10,661 nt of DNA from Pirellulaceae bacterium (GTDB taxonomy: Bacteria > Planctomycetota > Planctomycetia > Pirellulales > Pirellulaceae). This document shows, one piece after another, positions 6,301-10,661 of the stretch. Location: contig JABDKS010000099.1 in assembly GCA_013002105.1 (NCBI GenBank), positions 1-10,661 of the forward strand, read 5' to 3'. The notes under the pieces are model-generated. The model was not told the DNA's origin and made no database searches. It worked only from the letters and a program-made list of their open reading frames with translations. The position numbers and the translations under genes were made by a program. Numbering within the stretch: position 1 is the first letter of the stretch; each line of letters starts with the position of its first letter.

Positions 6301-9012
6301 CTACCGCGTGATAGACTTGGTGCTAGTGACGGCCATTTTGTAGGCGCTTTCTAGCTGTGCCTCGACCGCTTCGTTTTTTGGTTGCCTGCGGCGGCACCAT
6401 AAGTATTCCGCAACTGCCTCGTCCAATCTTTCTGCTTGCACGAGGCGTCCGGCCAACGCGAAATGAAAACTAAAATTATTGGGTGAAAGCTGCGTCGACT
6501 TGCGGAGACAACGAACCGCGTCATCGTACATTTCCAGATGTGCGTAGACATTGCCTGCCTGGTTGAATAGATCGGCAGCATCTCGACTCGACTCTTTCTG
6601 TGCCGACGATTCGATCATTTTTGCTAGAGGCTCGGCGATAAAGGTGGCGTCCGTTGTCTGGCCCAGGCTCTTGTAGTGAGCGTATAGCCGATAGAGACTC
6701 TCTCGGTCATTCTGGAGTAGCTCAGTTAGCTGTTCGGCGGTGTATACGGGTGCCAAGGCATTGATGACAAGCGACCGGATTTCTGGCGACTTGGGAAATG
6801 CTTCTTTCCAGACCTCCATCGCGTCGTCAACGTTTCCGGAGCGAAGTTTTTCGATTCCGTTTTTGTAAAGCACCAACTCGTCGAACGGGCGAACTTGTTT
6901 GGCCTGATTAAATAGTGCCACGAGTTGTTCATCCTGCCATTGGCTCAGTTGTCCTGATTCGGCCAAAAGCAAATAACCGCGACCTTCGAGTGGCGAAAGT
7001 CGCAAACTGCGCTCCGAGAGGATCGCGGCTCGTTTAAGTAGCCCCATCCGGTTGCCAAGTACATTTGCCAGCCACTCGTCCCTGGCCGCCTTGCTTGGAA
7101 ACTCGGAATTGTTCGCGGCATCGGCTATCTGCTCCAGCGGCAGCGATTCGGTAAGACTCGCCTGCTGTTGCTGGAATTGACGCATGTCCAGCGCGGCAAG
7201 TCTGAGCATGGCTCGCGAATTGTTTGGATCCCAACGCAGCGTTTCTGACAAGTAACGCTTCATTTGGCGTAGTCGAAACTCAGACGCTAAGTAATCTGAT
7301 TCGTCGTCGTTTCTAGCAGCAAAGCCTTTGCGTTCCTCGCCGCCCGCTCGCTTTGACAGTGCGTAGTACTTGTCCCAGCTGTACGAGGCCATTCCCGGGC
7401 CGATTCGTTGTTGGATCAGGATTCCGCACAAAACCAACACGCCGACGCCGACGGACAAGGCAAAAGGATAACCAACAGGTGACCGATTCGTTTCGATGTG
7501 GCTTGATTCATTGAGCCGCGGGATGCGGCATGCAACGGCTAGCAATACGACCGTCATCGTAAAGCAGGCTGGGATATACCAAACGAAATCAAATATTGAG
7601 TGAACGATACTGGCCGCAAGTCCGGCGACGGTGACAATCATGCAAGCCATTGCTGCCTTGTCCGGGCCACGCATGAACCATCGTGTGACGTAGTACATCA
7701 AGGTCCCGATCAACGAGCACAGCACCAAGATGCCAACGATGCCGGTTTCGAGCGCGATTTGGATAAACCCGCTTTCGCCATGCGAAAACTGCACACCGGG
7801 AGGCTGATCGAGGAACGCCGGATAAACATCAAGATGGCTCCCGGCACCGGTTCCAAAAAGGGGAAATGCCGACGAGGCGGACAGCATGCCTCCCCACAAC
7901 TTGACACGGCCCGCGCACAAATCCGATAGCGATTGGGCTCGTTCGATCGTTTGCATTTCGTCCATCAGCGGTTGATGGCCGAAAATGAATATTGCCGCGG
8001 CGACGACTGATGCGGCAAGACCGACACCCAAAACCGCGCGTCGGCCCAACAGTCCAATCCACGACAGACCCAGCACGGCGATCGCAGACGTGAGAAAGAC
8101 GACGATCACTCCGCCCCTGGAAAAAGAAAGCAGGCCGGCAAACAGGACAATGCACAAGCCGGCAATCAACAGAACATTGCGATACTGCGATTTCGTATCT
8201 GCCGGTTTTCTCCGCGATCTCCGTGAGCTCGTGCTTTCCTTGCCAGCGGACATGCTCGATCGAATCCAAAGGATCAGAGGTGCGATTCCTAGGGCGAGAA
8301 AGTGGGCGAAATGATTCTCGTTTGTGAATGTTCCCTTGACGGCGGTCAGCGTATGACGATTGGGATGTTCGTAGATCCAGAGGAATTTTCCATTGCCAAA
8401 AAATCGTTGCAAGATTCCGATCACCGCCATCGAAACGGCGGCGAGGGCTATCCATTTGAGCATCCGTTGCACGTCGGCAAGTTTTCGTAGGTGATCGGCG
8501 ACGACAAAGAACAGCAGCCAGTAGCTTGTCAGCATGACGATCGCCCCACGCGTCAACTCCGGCGCAAGCGACAGATGTTCCCAACTACCGAAGTTCACTG
8601 CGGAGTTGGATTGTGGATTCCACGTAGGCAGCAACTCCAGCGTGCTAGGCGAGATGGACGTCAACAGGGCGTTGGAGAGCGGTGTTAATTGCAAACTCAA
8701 CAGGGCAATCGATGCAGCGGCGACCCATTCCAGGCCCGTCCAAGGCCATTGGACAGTTTTCTGCATCAGTTTACGCATCGTCCAACACGTTACCGTGAAC
8801 GCGATAATGCATACCAGTACCAGCCGACCCATGTCGTGACGACCACCAAGGAACAAGGGCGCTACGAAAAGTGTGCTGAGGATTCCGCAGTCGATTGCGT
8901 ACCCGAGCAATACCCTCACCCGGTCACGGAGTGATCCCGCGCGAGCACCGCGCGGATGCATTGCTCGTGAGATCGTTGCGACGATCGATCCGGCACGCAG
9001 TTTGTCCTTCAT
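6301..9012 (-). CDS. O-antigen ligase/polymerase (Wzy_C family) with C-terminal TPR region
   Basis: A 903-residue inner-membrane protein. Residues about 35-535 contain a dozen or so hydrophobic segments. Within them are the family marks of O-antigen ligases and Wzy-type polymerases: GTFTNENHFAHFLAL (227-241), SFSRGG (296-301), RVKLWGGML with FPLFGTGAGS (369-392) and the periplasmic-loop SHGESGFIQIALETG (410-424). Residues about 550-900 are soluble and helical, with clear TPR-like units near 817-880 (NQAGNVYAHLEMYDDAVRCL; RLDEAVAEYL). The family transfers or polymerises lipid-linked glycans at the periplasmic face; TPR tails are known in some planctomycete and other bacterial members and may bind partner proteins. 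It lies 27 bases after the tyrosine kinase gene and is likely cotranscribed. Start: ATG 9012 has AAGGA four bases upstream. A TTG at 9039, directly after the kinase stop, with GGAAGG eight bases before it, would add nine residues and is a real alternative. Ligase versus polymerase cannot be decided here. Confidence 0.9.
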   Translation of the reverse strand: MKDKLRAGSIVATISRAMHPRGARAGSLRDRVRVLLGYAIDCGILSTLFVAPLFLGGRHDMGRLVLVCIIAFTVTCWTMRKLMQKTVQWPWTGLEWVAAASIALLSLQLTPLSNALLTSISPSTLELLPTWNPQSNSAVNFGSWEHLSLAPELTRGAIVMLTSYWLLFFVVADHLRKLADVQRMLKWIALAAVSMAVIGILQRFFGNGKFLWIYEHPNRHTLTAVKGTFTNENHFAHFLALGIAPLILWIRSSMSAGKESTSSRRSRRKPADTKSQYRNVLLIAGLCIVLFAGLLSFSRGGVIVVFLTSAIAVLGLSWIGLLGRRAVLGVGLAASVVAAAIFIFGHQPLMDEMQTIERAQSLSDLCAGRVKLWGGMLSASSAFPLFGTGAGSHLDVYPAFLDQPPGVQFSHGESGFIQIALETGIVGILVLCSLIGTLMYYVTRWFMRGPDKAAMACMIVTVAGLAASIVHSIFDFVWYIPACFTMTVVLLAVACRIPRLNESSHIETNRSPVGYPFALSVGVGVLVLCGILIQQRIGPGMASYSWDKYYALSKRAGGEERKGFAARNDDESDYLASEFRLRQMKRYLSETLRWDPNNSRAMLRLAALDMRQFQQQQASLTESLPLEQIADAANNSEFPSKAARDEWLANVLGNRMGLLKRAAILSERSLRLSPLEGRGYLLLAESGQLSQWQDEQLVALFNQAKQVRPFDELVLYKNGIEKLRSGNVDDAMEVWKEAFPKSPEIRSLVINALAPVYTAEQLTELLQNDRESLYRLYAHYKSLGQTTDATFIAEPLAKMIESSAQKESSRDAADLFNQAGNVYAHLEMYDDAVRCLRKSTQLSPNNFSFHFALAGRLVQAERLDEAVAEYLWCRRRQPKNEAVEAQLESAYKMAVTSTKSITR

Positions 9013-9039
9013 CCGATCCTTGATCTCCGAAGTGGTCAA

Positions 9040-10661
9040 CTAAGCTGCCTTCCGGTCCCGCTTGACTGTTTCGTTCGCATGCTCGAACGTATCACTCGCG
9101 TCGTCTGCTCCGTACCCGTTGCCGTACCCATAGCCGTAACCGTATCCGTAACCGCTATATCCATCGCCTGATTGTTGCTTGATGCGATTGGCAACCAAAC
9201 CAACGATCGGTACGTGCAATGACTTCAGGTTCTCTACCGATCGTAGGACCAGGCGACGGTGAGTCTTGTCGGGTTGCACAACGATAAGGATGCCGCTGGT
9301 AAGTCGCCCGATCAGCGACGCGTCACTGGCAGCCATAATGGGAGGACAATCGACTAGCACCTGGTCGTATTGCGATTCAGCCCAGGCAAACAGGTCTTCC
9401 AGGCGAGGCATTTCCAAAAGAACGGTCGGATCGGATGGTTTGGGGCCACAAGGTAGTAGGTCCAGGCAGTCAAGATCGGTGTTGCGTATCCGCTGCTTGG
9501 CCATGTGGATGATTGATTCGTCGGATCGTAAGACTTCGGTCAAGCCACCGAGTCCGCGGACGCCAAACAAACGCGAAAGTCCCGGTTTACGAAGATCGGC
9601 ATCGATCAGCAATGTCCGCCGACCTGCCTGAGCGAACGAGGCGGCGAGGTTGGCGATGACGGTTGTCTTCCCGTCGCTCGGTTCCGGACTGGTCACGGAC
9701 AAAATCTTGCGATCTTTGTGCGAGAACGTGAGCGACGTTCGTAGAGTGCGAAACGCCTCGGATTCCACCGCATTGGGCGACACATGGACCTGGAGTGCAT
9801 CCAGACCATCGCCCTCGAAATCGGGGATGTCTCTGACCACGGCCAGTAGGGGTGCGCCGAGTTGATCACGCAATTCTTCCGGTGTTCGGAAACGATCTTC
9901 CAGTCGGTCGAGCACATAGACGATCAGAAACCCGAAGGCGCAACCCAAGAAGAGGCTGCTCACGACAGTCTTTTTTAAGTTTGGCGAAACCGGATTGGGA
10001 GACGCTTCGGGATCTTCGGTCACCGAGACGGTGACATCCGCGTGGTCCTGTTTGATTTCGATGGTTGACATCCGCTCGAGCAACGTGTCGTGCAATGAAC
10101 GAAGCCGATCGAGTTCGTGATTTACAAAAGCCAATTGGACCTGCTGGTCATTCAATTGGACTGCTTCGGATTCGGCTTCCGCGAACTTTGTCAGTAATCC
10201 ATTTTCGTGTGCCATCGCTTGAGCAACCTTCTCCGCCGCAACGCTCAGCAAACTGTCACCGATTTCACGGCGTCGCTCGGGAGTGAGAGCTTGAATCGCC
10301 TGTTGCCGGAGATCTTCCAGGTAGACTCGCGTGCTGTCGATGGAATCGGCGAGTTGGACCACCTTTGGATGTTCCGGACCATAAAACTGTGCGTAGGATT
10401 TGAGTTGGTTCTGATCGTCGAACAGCTTCTTCTCTAATGCCGACACACTTGCAACGTGTCCATTGCTGACGCCCAAAGCATTCTCGATCAACTCGCGGCC
10501 GGGGAATTCACCCAGGTTCTCGATGTGCTGCCGCAAGTCTCGGCCGTCTTTCAGCGCGGTGGAGATCGCGGTGGCGGTCGCTTCCAGGTTAAGTCGTTCC
10601 TTCTGAACCTCGGTCAATGCTTGATTCAAGCTGACGGCTCGCTGCACGACCGGTTGAACCA
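9040..10661 (-). CDS. Polysaccharide co-polymerase / BY-type tyrosine autokinase (Wzc/CpsD-like), N-terminus missing
   Basis: The frame is open to the right edge, so the beginning lies outside the window; 539 complete codons are present (numbered from the first complete one). Residues 5-205 are a long helical coiled-coil region typical of Wzz/GumC co-polymerases. SPNPVSPN (220-227) is the proline-rich segment before the second membrane helix (about 231-250). EAFRTLRTSL (302-311) opens the kinase domain: Walker A SPEPSDGKTT (324-333), Walker A' LLIDADLRKP (350-359) and Walker B VLVDCPP (434-440). The tail is a Tyr-Gly run with seven tyrosines (501-516), the expected autophosphorylation cluster, followed by an acidic then basic end. 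Such proteins control chain length in Wzy-dependent polysaccharide export by cycles of phosphorylation; the neighbour is the matching polymerase/ligase. Co-polymerase and kinase are one polypeptide here, as in proteobacterial Wzc. A GTG at 10647 is not the true start, because the first membrane helix would be missing. Confidence 0.92.
   Translation of the reverse strand, partial: VQPVVQRAVSLNQALTEVQKERLNLEATATAISTALKDGRDLRQHIENLGEFPGRELIENALGVSNGHVASVSALEKKLFDDQNQLKSYAQFYGPEHPKVVQLADSIDSTRVYLEDLRQQAIQALTPERRREIGDSLLSVAAEKVAQAMAHENGLLTKFAEAESEAVQLNDQQVQLAFVNHELDRLRSLHDTLLERMSTIEIKQDHADVTVSVTEDPEASPNPVSPNLKKTVVSSLFLGCAFGFLIVYVLDRLEDRFRTPEELRDQLGAPLLAVVRDIPDFEGDGLDALQVHVSPNAVESEAFRTLRTSLTFSHKDRKILSVTSPEPSDGKTTVIANLAASFAQAGRRTLLIDADLRKPGLSRLFGVRGLGGLTEVLRSDESIIHMAKQRIRNTDLDCLDLLPCGPKPSDPTVLLEMPRLEDLFAWAESQYDQVLVDCPPIMAASDASLIGRLTSGILIVVQPDKTHRRLVLRSVENLKSLHVPIVGLVANRIKQQSGDGYSGYGYGYGYGYGNGYGADDASDTFEHANETVKRDRKAA
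9110..9157 (-). repeat. Hexanucleotide repeat encoding the Tyr-Gly tail of the kinase
   Basis: Eight consecutive 6-base units of the form CCGTAN (plus-strand reading: CCGTAC, CCGTTG, CCGTAC, CCATAG, CCGTAA, CCGTAT, CCGTAA, CCGCTA) encode the alternating Gly-Tyr run near the C-terminus of the tyrosine kinase. Wobble positions differ between units, so the array is not a freshly expanded perfect microsatellite, but the codon pair pattern GGN/TAY is preserved. One unit encodes Gly-Asn instead of Gly-Tyr. Copy-number changes would stay in frame and add or remove phosphorylatable tyrosines. Confidence 0.85.

Noticed and set aside
7829..8584. A 251-residue minus-strand open frame inside the polymerase gene
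   Set aside because: It is Arg/Cys-rich shadow translation of the membrane-spanning part of the Wzy_C protein, which has clear family motifs in the other frame.
9110..9157. Short repeats as a CRISPR-like array
   Set aside because: Units are 6 bases, contiguous, without spacers, and are codons for Gly-Tyr.
9668..9697. Walker A of the kinase looking non-canonical (SPEPSDGKTT)
   Set aside because: BY-type tyrosine kinases commonly have Ser or Ala where classical P-loops have the first Gly; the GKT core and both other Walker motifs are intact.

Overview
The window looks like part of a planctomycete chromosome, most likely Pirellulaceae (Rhodopirellula-like). This rests on the gene set (a DUF1569 protein, a glycerophosphodiesterase carrying a concanavalin-like module, a DUF5658-type membrane protein with a 'GFLFID..YISPPY' motif, a divergent Gfo/Idh/MocA oxidoreductase), on moderate GC, on weak or absent Shine-Dalgarno sites and on long non-coding gaps. 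No database search was possible, so the lineage is an inference.

Layout. Positions 1-84 hold the last 27 codons of a gene entering from the left, possibly an arylsulfatase. Then, all on the + strand: a Gfo/Idh/MocA oxidoreductase (334-1443), a secreted glycerophosphodiester phosphodiesterase with an N-terminal beta-sandwich-like domain (1520-2980), a 75-residue charged protein of unknown function (3059-3286), and a DUF1569 protein of the DinB/YfiT-like four-helix group (3503-3973). Directly behind the DUF1569 gene lies a decayed DinB-family gene (about 3987-4361). It still reads as DinB when three reading-frame pieces are joined, but has two in-frame stops, two frame changes and no N-terminal third. 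About 585 bases without a recognisable gene follow, then a signal-peptide-bearing membrane protein with a C-terminal DUF5658-like domain (4947-6074).

The right half is on the - strand, convergent with the left half, with a short hairpin at the junction (6281-6300). It holds two genes of an exopolysaccharide or capsule locus, read right to left. First is a polysaccharide co-polymerase / BY-type tyrosine autokinase (Wzc/CpsD-like, N-terminus cut off by the window edge) with a Tyr-Gly repeat tail. Then, 27 bases downstream, comes an O-antigen ligase/polymerase (Wzy_C family) with a large C-terminal TPR region. Together they fit a Wzx/Wzy-dependent export pathway: the polymerase joins repeat units at the periplasmic face of the inner membrane, and the kinase/co-polymerase sets chain length through cycles of tyrosine phosphorylation.

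I did not find a new multigene system. The observations most worth following are the DinB pseudogene next to a living DinB-superfamily paralogue, the hexanucleotide repeat that writes the kinase's tyrosine tail, and the unusual domain combinations in the phosphodiesterase and the DUF5658 protein.
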